A stretch of 64,000 nucleotides of DNA from Novosphingobium flavum (GTDB lineage: Bacteria; Pseudomonadota; Alphaproteobacteria; Sphingomonadales; Sphingomonadaceae), in contig NZ_JACLAW010000004.1 of assembly GCF_014230315.1 (NCBI RefSeq), forward strand, positions 1 through 64,000. Reading direction: 5' to 3'. This document shows positions 52,614 through 62,057 of the stretch, one piece after another. Numbering within the stretch: the stretch's first letter is position 1; each line of letters starts with the position of its first letter. Position numbers and translations under genes: made by a program. Under the pieces are notes generated by a model. It saw nothing but the letters and a program-made list of their open reading frames with translations, ran no database searches and was not told the origin of the DNA.

Positions 52614-53960
52614 ATGCTCGATCCCACCCGCGCGCAGGAACGCGCCGCCGCCCTTGTCGACAGAGCCCGCCGCGCCGGGGCCGATGCCGCCGATGCCGCC
52701 TATCACGGCGAGGCATCGGAAAGCATCCAGGTGCGCCTGGGGCAGCTGGAAGACGTGGAACGATCGGAAAGCGAGAATGTCTCGCTGCGCGTGTTCGTCG
52801 GCAAGGCGAGCGCGAGCATAGGTTCGAGCGACCTGTCGGACGAGGCGCTCGACGAACTGGCGGCGCGGGCCGTGGCCATGGCGCGGCTGGCGCCGGACGA
52901 CGACTATGCGGGCCTCGCGCCCGAGGACCTGCTGGCGCGAGGGCCCCTGCCCGCGCTTGACCTGATCGATCCGGCCGAGCCGGGCCCCGCGGCCCTGCGC
53001 GAACGGGCCGCCGCCGTAGAAGACGCGGCGCGCGCCGTGGCCGGGGTGACCAACAGCGAGGGCGGCGGGGCCGCGGCCGGGCGCGGGGTCTTTGCCCTCG
53101 CCACCAGCCACGGTTTCGTCGGCGGCTACGAGACCAGCAGCCATTCGCTCTCGGTCAGCGTGGTGGCGGGCGAGGGCGCGGGGATGCAGCGGGACTGGGA
53201 CGGGCGCTCGGCCCGGCACCTTGCCGACCTCGCCAGCGCGGAAGAGATCGGGCTGAGCGCGGCCGAGCGGGCGGTGCGGCGGCTGAACCCGGGCAAGCTG
53301 GCCAGCGGGCAGATGCCGGTGGTGTTCGATCCGCGCGTTGGCGGCTCGCTGGTCGGCCACCTGCTGGGCGCGATGGCGGGCTCTGCGATCGCGCGCAAGG
53401 CGAGCTTCCTGGTGGGGCGCGACGGGGAGCAATTGTTCGACAGCGCGATCACCATTCTGGACGATCCGCATCGGCGGCGCGGGTTGCGCTCCAAGCCGTT
53501 CGACGGCGAAGGGCTGGCGACGGCGCCGCGCGCACTGGTCGAGCAGGGGCGGCTGACCGGCTGGCTGATGAACAGCGCCGCGGCGCGCCAGCTGGGTGGG
53601 CGACCGACCGGCCATGCCGCGCGCGGCGGCGGCGGGGCGCCGGGGATCTCGGCGAGCAATACGCACATCGCCCCGGGCAGCGTGAGCCCGGCCCAGCTGA
53701 TGGCCGACATTGCCGACGGGGTCTATGTGACCGAGCTGATCGGGCAGGGGGTGAACGGGGTGACCGGCGATTACAGCAGGGGCGCCTCGGGCTACCGGAT
53801 CGTGAACGGCAAGATCGCCGGGCCGGTGGCCGAATTCACCGTGGCGGGCAACCTGATCGACATGTTCCGGGCGCTGAGCGCGGCCAACGACCTGGAGTGG
53901 CACCGCGCGGTCAACGTGCCGACGCTGAGGATCGACGGGATGATGATCGCGGGCGATTGA
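52614..53960 (+). CDS. pmbA: TldD/PmbA family metalloprotease subunit
   Basis: 448 residues, TldE/PmbA type. Segments: VRLGQLEDVERSESENVSLRVFVGKASASIGSSDLS, RKASFLVGRDGEQLFD, LVEQGRLTGWLMNSAAARQLG, and the C-terminal VTGDYSRGASGYRIVNGKIAGPVAEFTVAGNL. With TldD it forms a heterodimeric protease that processes modified peptides and antitoxins. TldE lacks the HExxxH zinc motif, consistent with no such motif here. The tldD gene is not adjacent. Confidence 0.92.
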   Translation: MLDPTRAQERAAALVDRARRAGADAADAAYHGEASESIQVRLGQLEDVERSESENVSLRVFVGKASASIGSSDLSDEALDELAARAVAMARLAPDDDYAGLAPEDLLARGPLPALDLIDPAEPGPAALRERAAAVEDAARAVAGVTNSEGGGAAAGRGVFALATSHGFVGGYETSSHSLSVSVVAGEGAGMQRDWDGRSARHLADLASAEEIGLSAAERAVRRLNPGKLASGQMPVVFDPRVGGSLVGHLLGAMAGSAIARKASFLVGRDGEQLFDSAITILDDPHRRRGLRSKPFDGEGLATAPRALVEQGRLTGWLMNSAAARQLGGRPTGHAARGGGGAPGISASNTHIAPGSVSPAQLMADIADGVYVTELIGQGVNGVTGDYSRGASGYRIVNGKIAGPVAEFTVAGNLIDMFRALSAANDLEWHRAVNVPTLRIDGMMIAGD

Positions 53961-54023
53961 GGGTTCGGCCCATGCCTGGCCTGATGGCTGAAGGGCGGAG
54001 CCTCGCGGCCCCGCCCTCTGTCA

Positions 54024-54563
54024 TTATTCGCCCTTGTCGGCCTTGTAGCGTTCGATCGCCTCGAGGATGATCTGCTTGGCGTCTTCAGCGCCGCCCCACT
54101 TGCCGACGCGGACCCACTTTTCCTTTTCCAGGTCCTTGTAGTGGGTGAAGAAGTGCTCGATCTGCTGGAGCACGATTTCCGGCAGGTCGGTCTTTTCCGC
54201 GACGTCGCTGTAGTAGGGGAAGGTCTTGTCGTCGGGCACGCAGACCAGCTTCTCGTCGCCGCCGTGCTCGTCCTCGAGGTTGAGCACCGCGATCGGGCGG
54301 GCGCGGACCACGGAGCCCGGGACGAAGGGCGAGCGGGCGATGACCAGCGCGTCGAGCGGGTCGCCGTCGGGCGAGAGGGTGTGCGGCACGAAGCCGTAGT
54401 TGGCCGGGTAGCGCATCGGGGTGTGGAGGATGCGGTCGACGAACAGGGCGCCCGAGGCCTTGTCGAATTCATACTTCACCGGCTCGCCGCCGACGGGAAC
54501 CTCGATGATCACGTTGAGGCTTTCGGGCGGATTTTCGCCGACGGGAATCATGTCGATGCGCAT
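54024..54563 (-). CDS. ppa: Inorganic pyrophosphatase
   Basis: 179 residues, family I soluble pyrophosphatase. Active-site set: KYEFDKASGALFVDRIL, YPANYGFVPHTLSPDGDPLDALV (DGDPLD motif), and EDEHGGDEKLVCVPDDK. Hydrolyses PPi to drive biosynthesis. Start at 54563; its 5' region (54564-54839) holds the hairpin cluster, so the promoter is likely in the about 60 bases next to the ATG. Convergent with pmbA. Confidence 0.95.
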   Translation of the reverse strand: MRIDMIPVGENPPESLNVIIEVPVGGEPVKYEFDKASGALFVDRILHTPMRYPANYGFVPHTLSPDGDPLDALVIARSPFVPGSVVRARPIAVLNLEDEHGGDEKLVCVPDDKTFPYYSDVAEKTDLPEIVLQQIEHFFTHYKDLEKEKWVRVGKWGGAEDAKQIILEAIERYKADKGE

Positions 54564-54682
54564 GACGGACCTTCTTGATGCAAGCGGCCCTTTGCCGCCG
54601 GAATGGAGAGAATCGCGCGCTTAGCCGCGCGCCCCCGGCATCGCAACCGTGCTATTGGTCTGAGTTGATTCCTGTTTGGTGC

Positions 54683-54816
54683 GCCCTTCGCCTCCGCGAA
54701 GGGCTTGCGGCACCGGCCCGCTCCCCCGGCCCGACCACCCACAGGGTACACTCGATGGGTGGTCGGGCCGGGGGAGCGGGCCGGTGCCGCGCAAGGATCA
54801 GGCGAATGCCTGATCC
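54683..54816. repeat. Cluster of three strong hairpins, one with a 35-bp perfect stem
   Basis: Hairpin A: GCCCTTCGC (54683-54691) with GCGAAGGGC (54696-54704). Hairpin B: the 35 bases at 54707-54741 are perfectly complementary to 54756-54790, with a 14-base loop. Hairpin C: GGATCAGGC (54795-54803) with GCCTGATCC (54808-54816). They lie in the 276-base gap (54564-54839) upstream of ppa and at the 3' end of the DUF1345 gene. They may terminate DUF1345 transcription or be a mobile palindrome. Confidence 0.85.
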
Positions 54817-54839
54817 GGTCCATGCACCCAAAATCTCCT

Positions 54840-55529
54840 TCAGCTGCCGCCCAGTGCGTTGATGGTGAAGGCGATCACCCCGATGTTGAACAGGAAGGCG
54901 CCGAATGAGTGGAACAGCGCGACCATGCGGATGCGGGTGGCGGTGACCGCGACGTCCGAGGTCTGGAAGGTCATGCCGAGGGTGAAGGCGAAATAGGCGA
55001 AATCGGCGTAGCTCGGCTCGGGCGTGCCCGGAAAATCGATGCCGCCGCAGTCCGCGTCCTTCTGCTCGGGGTGGGCGGTGTAGAAATCGTGGGCATAGTG
55101 CAGCGCGTAGACCGCGTTGGCGAAGAGCCAGATCAGCAGCAGGGTGGCGACCAGCTCGAAGATGGCGAAAGCGTCGCCGCGCTTGGCCGTGGGCAGCTCT
55201 CCGGCGATGGCCGACATGACGATCACGGTCAGCAGGGTGCTGACGGCGAGGACCATCCAGCGGTTGGCGGCATTGGCATCGGCGCGGGCGCGGATCGGCT
55301 CGGCCGCGTTTTCCAGCCAGAGCGGGATCAGCGAGACTAGGAAGACCGCGGCGGCAAGGTCGAAACCGAGCGCGAGCGAACGGGTCCACGGCGCCGCCGC
55401 GAACAGATGGTGGTGGGCCCAGACCGCCGCCGGGAACAGCACCATGAAGGCGAGGAAACGCAGCGGGGCGATCTTGCGCCCGATCGCCACGCGCAAGGGA
55501 TGGCGGGGTTTCACGGCCGCGTTCTTCAT
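54840..55529 (-). CDS. DUF1345 family membrane protein
   Basis: 229 residues with about four or five hydrophobic helices: FLAFMVLFPAAVWAHHHLF, LALGFDLAAAVFLVSLIPL, VLAVSTLLTVIVMSAI, FELVATLLLIWLFANAVYALHYAHDFY, and the last helix pair FHSFGAFLFNIGVIAFTINAL. The DUF1345 signature is YADFAYFAFTLGMTFQTSDV. Function unknown, inner membrane. Start overlaps the M61 peptidase stop by 4 bases, making one transcription unit. Ends at 54840, right by the hairpin cluster. Confidence 0.9.
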   Translation of the reverse strand: MKNAAVKPRHPLRVAIGRKIAPLRFLAFMVLFPAAVWAHHHLFAAAPWTRSLALGFDLAAAVFLVSLIPLWLENAAEPIRARADANAANRWMVLAVSTLLTVIVMSAIAGELPTAKRGDAFAIFELVATLLLIWLFANAVYALHYAHDFYTAHPEQKDADCGGIDFPGTPEPSYADFAYFAFTLGMTFQTSDVAVTATRIRMVALFHSFGAFLFNIGVIAFTINALGGS

Positions 55530-57505
55530 GGGCCCGTCCGGCGCGGGGCGAGCAGGGCGTCGAGCCCGGCCGGGCCAGTGCCGTTACGCTCAAGCCAAGG
55601 GTAGCGCAGGCCGCCGTGGTAATCGATCGACACGGTCTGGTAGCGTTCGCCGCGCTGGACGAGGAGCTGGATCGGGGCCTTCCCGGTCTTGGCGGCGGTG
55701 ACGGCGCCGCGCAGGGCATCGGCGCTGTAGGCCGCGCCGTTGACCGCCGTGACCTTGACCCCGTTCACCACCCCGGCATCGAAGCAGGGGCTGCCCCACT
55801 GGCAGGCGACGACCTTGCCATCCTTGTCGAGCGCGAGGCCGAGCGACCAGGTGAGCGAGAGGCCGCGGCTCTGGGTGAAGCGGCCCTTGTCGAAGGCATT
55901 GGGCTCCTCGCGCCAGGTGAGGCGGTAGCCGCCGCGCTCGATCCCGGCGAGCGGGGCGGGACGGCCGGGCTGGTCGATCCGGGTCTTGAGGAAGGTGGCC
56001 CAGTCGTAAGGATAGACGTCGTTCAGCGCGGCGACGACATCTTCGAACTCGTAGGTCAGCTGGCCCTGCTGGCCGTCGTTCACCCCGAAGAACGCCTTCG
56101 CGAAATCGTCGAGCCCCTTCTTGCCGCGCGTGCCCTCGCGGATCAGCTGGTCGGCCTCGAGCCACACCAGCGCGCCTTCGGTGTAGTAGTCTTCCCCGCG
56201 CGCCAGCGAGGCCCATGGCTTGGGCTTGCGCGAGGCGAAGATCGGGTCGGCCGTGGTATCGGCCACCGAGCGCCAGCCGCGCCCCGGCATTCCGGCCAAC
56301 CCGGCGGCGACCGTGGCGAGGGTGCCGAGCATGACCTCCCGGCTCTGCACGCCCGAGCGGGCGGCGAGGACATAGCCCCAGAACTGGTTCTGCCCTTCAT
56401 AGACCCAGAGCAGATCGTCCTGCATCGGGGTGCGGTAGTCCGGCGTCCACAGCCGGGCCGGGCGGCGGTACTTGCCGTCCCATGAATGCGACAGCTCGTG
56501 CGGGATGACGTTGCGGGTCCAGCTCATCCCGGCCCAGTCGCTCAGCGCGGTCTGCTCCATGGTGTTTTCCGAGGAGCGCAGGTGTTCGAGGCCGACCCCG
56601 CCGATCTTGTCGGTCAGGCCGAGCAGGATGTCGTAATGATCGAAGTGGCGGCTGCCGTAGAGCAGCAGGGCCTCGGCTGCCAGCGCGCGGTAGGCGGCGA
56701 GGCCGACGGGGGGCAGTTCGAGGAACTTCGCCTCGTCGGCCACGACGTCGAGGCTGATGCGGTTGCCGAGATCGAAGCGGGCCGCGTTGATCCCGGCGAA
56801 GATCGGGGAATCGGTCAGTTCCTCGTAGTCGGTCTCGGCCCAGGTGACGCGCTTGCCGGCGGGGGCGGCGCTTTCCTGCACGCCGTCGAGCGCGGTGAAG
56901 ACGGTCCAGCCCGCGGGGAAGGTGACTTCGGGCTTCACCCGGATCTGGCGGATGTAGTGCCCGGCGGGATAGAGCGTTATCGCGGTCCACTGCAGGTTGA
57001 GCAGTTCAGGAGACATGGTGACGCGCCCCTCGCTCGGCTGGATCGGCGAGGTGTGGATGAAGCGGGCCGTGACCGCGGCGGTGCCGGCGGGCACGTCGAC
57101 ATGGAAGGCGAAAGTGTCGACCGGATCACGCCGCCAGGTGAGCAGGCGCTCCCCGGCGAAGAAGCGCAAGTCGGCGATCTCGGCCATGGTCCCGGCGGGG
57201 CTGTGCTTGCCCGGGTGCCATTCGGGCAGGAGCAGGGTGAGGCGGGTGGTGCCGGGGGCAACCGGGATGGTCTCGGTGACCTTGTAGAGGGCGCGCAGGG
57301 TATCGGTGGCGTCGATGGAAAGGGCGATGGTGCCGGGATAGGGCAGGTCCCGCGCCTCGGGCACTTCGCGGACGATCGGCACGGCCTGAGGCAATGCGCG
57401 GGGCGGTAATGGGCGGGGGGGCGACTGGGCCGGGGCGGGCGCGGGAAAAGCCGCGCCAAGCAGGGTTGCGGAAAGGAGCGGCGTCAGCAGGGCCCGGGTC
57501 TTCAT
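55526..57505 (-). CDS. M61-family metallopeptidase with PDZ domain
   Basis: 659 residues. A signal peptide (MKTRALLTPLLSATLLGAAFPAPAPAQ) exports it to the periplasm. The zinc motif HELSH with the next-residue region SWDGKYRRP, then a downstream WVYEG, are those of glycyl aminopeptidases of family M61. The C-terminal quarter is PDZ-like (GLALDKDGKVVACQWGSPCFDAGVVNGVKVTAVNG). Substrate unknown, probably periplasmic peptides starting with Gly or Ala. It starts the unit with the DUF1345 gene. Confidence 0.92.
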   Translation of the reverse strand: MKTRALLTPLLSATLLGAAFPAPAPAQSPPRPLPPRALPQAVPIVREVPEARDLPYPGTIALSIDATDTLRALYKVTETIPVAPGTTRLTLLLPEWHPGKHSPAGTMAEIADLRFFAGERLLTWRRDPVDTFAFHVDVPAGTAAVTARFIHTSPIQPSEGRVTMSPELLNLQWTAITLYPAGHYIRQIRVKPEVTFPAGWTVFTALDGVQESAAPAGKRVTWAETDYEELTDSPIFAGINAARFDLGNRISLDVVADEAKFLELPPVGLAAYRALAAEALLLYGSRHFDHYDILLGLTDKIGGVGLEHLRSSENTMEQTALSDWAGMSWTRNVIPHELSHSWDGKYRRPARLWTPDYRTPMQDDLLWVYEGQNQFWGYVLAARSGVQSREVMLGTLATVAAGLAGMPGRGWRSVADTTADPIFASRKPKPWASLARGEDYYTEGALVWLEADQLIREGTRGKKGLDDFAKAFFGVNDGQQGQLTYEFEDVVAALNDVYPYDWATFLKTRIDQPGRPAPLAGIERGGYRLTWREEPNAFDKGRFTQSRGLSLTWSLGLALDKDGKVVACQWGSPCFDAGVVNGVKVTAVNGAAYSADALRGAVTAAKTGKAPIQLLVQRGERYQTVSIDYHGGLRYPWLERNGTGPAGLDALLAPRRTGP

Positions 57506-57585
57506 CGCCCCTTCATGCAGGGGCGCGCGGCGCCTTGCAACCGGGCGGCCTTTTCCGCGCGGGGAGAAACGGCTAAGCGCGCGCC

Positions 57586-58848
57586 ATGAGCGTGCAGACC
57601 CCCACTATTCAGACCCCGCAGGCTATCCGCGGAACCCAGGACATTTTCGGCGCCGAGGCCGAGGCCTTTGCCTTCGTTGTCGAGACGTTCGAGCGGGTGC
57701 GGCGGCTTTACCGTTTCCGCCGGGTGGAAATGCCGGTGTTCGAGAAGACCGCCGTGTTCAGCCGCTCGCTGGGCGAGACGACCGATGTTGTCTCCAAGGA
57801 GATGTACTCGTTCGAGGATCGCGGCGGGGAATCGCTGACCCTGCGGCCCGAGTTCACCGCCGGGCTGGCGCGGGCCTACCTGACCGACGGGTGGCAGCAA
57901 TATGCGCCCTTGAAGATCGCCACGCACGGGCCGCTGTTCCGCTACGAGCGTCCGCAGAAGGGGCGCTATCGCCAGTTCCACCAGATCGACGCCGAGGTGA
58001 TCGGCGCGGGCGAGCCGCAGGCCGACGTGGAACTGCTGGTGATGGCCGACCAGCTCCTGAAGGAACTGGGCATTGCCGACGGGGTGACGCTCCAGCTCAA
58101 CACGCTGGGCGATGCGCCGAGCCGCGAGGCCTGGCGGCTGGCGCTCATCGACTATTTCCGGGCGCACAAGGATGCGCTTTCCGAGGATTCGCAGGAGCGG
58201 CTGGAGAAGAACCCGCTGCGCATCCTCGATTCCAAGGACCCGCGCGACAAGCCCTTCACCGCCGATGCGCCGAAGATCGACGCGTTCCTCTCGGCCGAGG
58301 CGCAGGATTTCTTTGGCAAGGTGACCGAGGGGCTGAAGGCTGCAGGGGTGGACTATGCGCGCGCGCCGGCGCTGGTGCGCGGGCTGGACTACTATCGCCA
58401 CACGGCCTTCGAATTCGTCACTGACCGGCTCGGCGCGCAGGGCACGGTGCTGGGCGGCGGGCGCTATGATGGTCTGATCGAGGCGCTGGGCGGGCCGCAT
58501 ACCCCGGCGGTCGGCTGGGCGGCGGGGATCGAGCGGCTGGCCATGCTGGTGGGCGAGAAGGCCGAGGCCGCGCCGCAGGTGGTCGTCGTGGCCGAGAACG
58601 CGGCGCAGGAGACGGCGGCGATCGACCTGGTCTCGCGCTATCGCCGGGCGGGCGTGGCGGCGGAGATCGTGGCGACCGGGAGCCCGCGCAAGCGGTTCGA
58701 CCGGGCCAAGAAGCTGGGGCCGGCGGCGCTCGTCTCGCTCGACCTGCGCGACGGGGCGGAAACGCGCGTGCTCAAGGTGCTGGACGACACGGTGGATGGC
58801 GGCGCGATCCAGTCCGTGTTCGACGCCTTCGTGGCCGGGCGGCAGTGA
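57586..58848 (+). CDS. hisS: Histidyl-tRNA synthetase
   Basis: 420 residues, class-II synthetase. Motif 2 [20 protein letters not shown], the histidine loops [15 protein letters not shown] (HisA) and [17 protein letters not shown] (HisB), motif 3 [12 protein letters not shown], then an anticodon-binding domain ([24 protein letters not shown]). Charges tRNA-His. Start ATG 57586 after a short leader. The stop overlaps prfA by 4 bases (GTGA), so hisS-prfA-prmC are an operon. Confidence 0.96.
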   Translation: MSVQTPTIQTPQAIRGTQDIFGAEAEAFAFVVETFERVRRLYRFRRVEMPVFEKTAVFSRSLGETTDVVSKEMYSFEDRGGESLTLRPEFTAGLARAYLTDGWQQYAPLKIATHGPLFRYERPQKGRYRQFHQIDAEVIGAGEPQADVELLVMADQLLKELGIADGVTLQLNTLGDAPSREAWRLALIDYFRAHKDALSEDSQERLEKNPLRILDSKDPRDKPFTADAPKIDAFLSAEAQDFFGKVTEGLKAAGVDYARAPALVRGLDYYRHTAFEFVTDRLGAQGTVLGGGRYDGLIEALGGPHTPAVGWAAGIERLAMLVGEKAEAAPQVVVVAENAAQETAAIDLVSRYRRAGVAAEIVATGSPRKRFDRAKKLGPAALVSLDLRDGAETRVLKVLDDTVDGGAIQSVFDAFVAGRQ

Positions 58849-59909
58849 GCGTTTCGCCCGCCCGCCTTGCCCAGATTGCCGCGCGCTTTGCCGAACTGGA
58901 GGCGCGTTTGGCCTCGGGCACGCTGGAAGGCGCGGAATTTGTCGCGGCGAGCCGGGACTATGCCGAGCTTGAGCCGGTGGCGCGGGCGGCCGAGGACGTC
59001 CGTTCGATGCGGGGCGAGCTGGAGAGCCTGGCCGCGCTCGACGATCCCGACATGCGCGAGCTGGCCGAGGAAGAGGCGGCGCGGCTGAAGGCGGAGCTGC
59101 CCGAGGCCGAGCACCGCCTCGCCATCGCCATGCTGCCGCGTGACACGGCCGACAGCCGCCCGGCCATGCTGGAAATCCGTGCCGGCACCGGGGGCGACGA
59201 GGCGGCGCTGTTCGCGGCCGACCTTTTGCGGATGTACGAGCGCTTTGCCGCCGAGCAGGGGTGGCGCGTGGAAATCGTCAGCGCCAATGCCAACGAGATC
59301 GGCGGTTTCAAGGAAGTGGTCGCCAACGTGGCGGGGCAGGGGGTCTTTGCCCGGCTCAAGTACGAGAGCGGGGTCCACCGGGTCCAGCGGGTGCCGGCGA
59401 CCGAGAGCGGCGGGCGCATCCACACCTCGGCGGCGACCGTGGCCGTGTTGCCCGAGCCGGACGAGGTGGACGTGCAGATCGATCCGGGCGACCTCAAGAT
59501 CGACATCTACCGCGCGTCTGGCGCGGGCGGGCAGCACGTCAACACCACCGATTCGGCGGTGCGACTGACTCACTTGCCGACCGGGCTGGTGGTGATCCAG
59601 CAGGACCAGCGCAGCCAGCACAAGAACCGCGACAAGGCAATGCAGGTGCTGCGCACGCGGCTTTACGACCTGCGCCGGGCAGAGGCGCACGGGGCCGAGG
59701 CCGAGGCGCGGCGGGCCATGGTCGGCTCGGGCGACCGGTCGGAGCGGATCAGGACCTACAATTTCCCGCAAGGGCGGGTGACCGATCACCGCATCAACCT
59801 GACCCTGCACCGGCTGCCGGAAATCCTCGAGGGGACGGGGCTGGGCGAACTGGTCGATGCCCTGATCGCGGAGGACCAGGCCAAGCGGCTGGCGGCGATG
59901 AGTGAGTGA
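58845..59909 (+). CDS. prfA: Peptide chain release factor 1
   Basis: 354 residues. Domain 2 with anticodon-like [17 protein letters not shown] (the PxT motif appears as PAT), and domain 3 with the universal [24 protein letters not shown]. Reads UAA/UAG. Start is GTG 58845, inside a GTGA overlap with hisS. The C-terminus overlaps the prmC start by 8 bases, which is fitting because PrmC methylates the GGQ glutamine. Confidence 0.96.
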   Translation: MSVSPARLAQIAARFAELEARLASGTLEGAEFVAASRDYAELEPVARAAEDVRSMRGELESLAALDDPDMRELAEEEAARLKAELPEAEHRLAIAMLPRDTADSRPAMLEIRAGTGGDEAALFAADLLRMYERFAAEQGWRVEIVSANANEIGGFKEVVANVAGQGVFARLKYESGVHRVQRVPATESGGRIHTSAATVAVLPEPDEVDVQIDPGDLKIDIYRASGAGGQHVNTTDSAVRLTHLPTGLVVIQQDQRSQHKNRDKAMQVLRTRLYDLRRAEAHGAEAEARRAMVGSGDRSERIRTYNFPQGRVTDHRINLTLHRLPEILEGTGLGELVDALIAEDQAKRLAAMSE

Positions 59910-60753
59910 AACCGCCAAACTCACTGTAGGCCAGGCGATTCGCGCGGCGGCGGAGCGGCTGGCGTCGAGCAGCGACACGGCGCGGCTCGATGCCGAGGTG
60001 CTGATGGCCCATGCGCTGGGCGTCTCGCGCTCGGACCTGCTCTTGCGGCATCTGGGCGATTCGGCGCCGGATGGCTTTGCCGCGCTGGTGGAGCGGCGGG
60101 CGGGGCATGAGCCGGTGGCCTATATCGTGGGCTCGCAGGACTTTTTCGGAATGCCGCTGCGGGTGTCGGACGCGGTGCTGATCCCGCGTGGGGACAGCGA
60201 GGTGCTGGTCGAGACGGCGCGGCTGCGCGGTGGCTCGGCGCGGCGGGTGCTGGACTGCGGGACGGGCTCGGGCGCGCTGCTGCTGGCCGTGCTGGCGGGG
60301 CTTCCCGAGGCGCGGGGCGTGGGGATCGACCGTTCCGCCCGGGCGCTGGCCGTGGCGGCGGGCAATGCGGCGGCGCTGGGGCTGGGCGGGCGCAGCGCTT
60401 TCCTTGAGCGGGACTGGACCCGTGCGGGTTGGCGCGCGGGGCTGGGGTGGTTCGACCTCGTTCTCGCCAATCCGCCCTATGTCGAGGAGGCGGCCGCGCT
60501 CGATCCCTCGGTTCGGGCGCATGAGCCGGCGGGCGCACTGTTTGCCGGGGCCGAAGGGCTTGATGACTACCGGGTGCTGGTGCCGGAATTGCCCGCCCTG
60601 CTGGCGCCGGGCGGCACCGCGCTGGTCGAGATCGGGGCGAGCCAGGCCGAGGCGGTGAGGGCGATTGCAGCGGGTGCAGGGCTCGATTCCAGGCTGCACC
60701 GGGACCTTGGCGGGCGGGCCCGGGTGCTCGAATTGCGGCAAAGCGGTGAATAA
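59902..60753 (+). CDS. prmC: Release-factor glutamine methyltransferase
   Basis: 283 residues. N-terminal helical domain, SAM motif [15 protein letters not shown], and the catalytic NPPY ([10 protein letters not shown]). Methylates the Gln of the GGQ in PrfA and PrfB. Starts at GTG 59902, overlapping prfA by 8 bases; a later in-phase alternative was not found. Last gene of the hisS operon. The region 60754-61025 holds no accepted gene. Confidence 0.94.
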   Translation: MSETAKLTVGQAIRAAAERLASSSDTARLDAEVLMAHALGVSRSDLLLRHLGDSAPDGFAALVERRAGHEPVAYIVGSQDFFGMPLRVSDAVLIPRGDSEVLVETARLRGGSARRVLDCGTGSGALLLAVLAGLPEARGVGIDRSARALAVAAGNAAALGLGGRSAFLERDWTRAGWRAGLGWFDLVLANPPYVEEAAALDPSVRAHEPAGALFAGAEGLDDYRVLVPELPALLAPGGTALVEIGASQAEAVRAIAAGAGLDSRLHRDLGGRARVLELRQSGE

Positions 60754-61025
60754 TCGGCAATGTTCCGAGTTTTTCGCTTGGCAAGCTGACTTGCGCCAAC
60801 TAAATCGAAATTCAGGCCAGCGGATGGACGGAACCTTCCTCTCCTGCCGGCCGCAACTCCAGCATTTGCAACCGGGCATGGCTTCAGGCCAGCCCGAACA
60901 CCAGCAGATGTCGGTACGCCGCACCGGGCGCCATGGCGTCCGTGCGCGGTGTTGGGAACGAGCGAATCGTCGGCCGGCGTGATTTCGGTGGCCCGAGCGG
61001 CGATGCGGTGAAGGAACGGTCACCC

Positions 61026-61952
61026 TTGAACAATAATAATCGTGGCAATAACCGTCGGCGCGGCCGTGGTAACAACCGGCCGCAAGGCGGCGGGCAGCAA
61101 GTCAACCGGATCGACAGCCGGGCCCGCGGCAATGCGCCGCAACTGCTGGAAAAGTACCGCAAGCTCGCCCACGACGCCCATCTCAACGGCGACCGGGTGA
61201 CCGAGGAATACTACCTCCAGTTCGCCGAGCACTATTTCCGCGTCATCGCCGATACCCGCACCCGCCAGGAAGAGCAGCGCGCGCGCCGCGACGACCGCTG
61301 GGAAGGTGGCGCCGACGAGGGCGAGGACCAGAACGAGTTTTCCGTCGAGAGCGAATATGCGCCTTACGAGCAGCCCGCGTTCGCGCGCCGCGATGACCGC
61401 GGTGAGCGCCAGCGTGATGATCGTCAGCGCGAGGAGCGCCCCCGTGACGATCGCCAACGCGAAGATCGGCCGCGCGAGGACCGTCAGCGGGAAGAGCGCC
61501 CCGAGCGCAGCCGCGAGGATCGTCCGCGTGAGGAGCGCGCCCCGCGCGAAGAGCGCACCCGTGAGGACCGGCCCCGCCGGCGCGAGCGGGAACGCGAGCG
61601 CGAAGAGCCGGTGGCCGAGGTCGACGGTAATGTCGCGGCCGAACCGGCCGAGGAAAACACCTCGATCTACGAGCCGGTCGAAAATCCGTTCGTGCGTGAA
61701 AATCGCGTGAGCCGGGGGCTGCGTCCCCGCCGCGAGGATCGCCGTCCGCGCCGCGATGAAGAAGCGAGCGGCGAGGTCGCGGCGGCCGAGCCGACGTTCG
61801 ACGCGGCCCTGCTGCCCCCGTCGATCAGCATCCGCGAGGAAGCGCCCGAGCCTGCTCCCGTGGTCGCGGAAGCGGCCGAGGCCGCTCCGGCGCCGAAGAA
61901 GCGCGGGCGCAAGCCCAAGGCCGCTCCGGTCGAGACCGCCGACGAGGCCTGA
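61026..61952 (+). CDS. DUF4167 family charged RNA-associated protein
   Basis: 308 residues. The conserved DUF4167 domain is at the N-terminus (LNNNNRGNNRRRGRGNNRPQ to about residue 90, with LLEKYRKLAHDAHLNGDRVTEEYYLQFAEHYFRV). The middle is a long Arg/Asp/Glu-rich low-complexity stretch built of tandem D-D-R-x-R-E-E-R-P repeats, and the end is Lys-rich (PKKRGRKPKA). Start is TTG 61026, after AAGGAA (61011-61016) with 10-base spacing, because family members start with MNNNN. Function unknown, probably RNA or ribosome related. Terminator at 61985-62022. Confidence 0.86.
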   Translation: MNNNNRGNNRRRGRGNNRPQGGGQQVNRIDSRARGNAPQLLEKYRKLAHDAHLNGDRVTEEYYLQFAEHYFRVIADTRTRQEEQRARRDDRWEGGADEGEDQNEFSVESEYAPYEQPAFARRDDRGERQRDDRQREERPRDDRQREDRPREDRQREERPERSREDRPREERAPREERTREDRPRRREREREREEPVAEVDGNVAAEPAEENTSIYEPVENPFVRENRVSRGLRPRREDRRPRRDEEASGEVAAAEPTFDAALLPPSISIREEAPEPAPVVAEAAEAAPAPKKRGRKPKAAPVETADEA

Positions 61953-61984
61953 GCCCGGCGGTCGCCAAACCTGATGGCATGAGC

Positions 61985-62022
61985 GCGGCGCGGATCGGGA
62001 TGGCCCGGTCCGCGCCGCTCTT
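61985..62022 (+). terminator. Terminator after the DUF4167 gene
   Basis: A long stem: GCGGCGCGGA (61985-61994) with TCCGCGCCGC (62009-62018), and inner CGGG/CCCG, followed by TCTTGC. It ends two bases before the first in-frame ATG of lnt. Confidence 0.6.
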
Positions 62023-62057
62023 GCATGTGTAACATTGTCCCGCCACAACCCGCGGCG

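Noticed and set aside
60754..61025. Small open frame after prmC (60665-60982)
   Set aside because: Starts inside prmC, no ribosome site, no conserved domain; the DUF4167 start follows at 61026.
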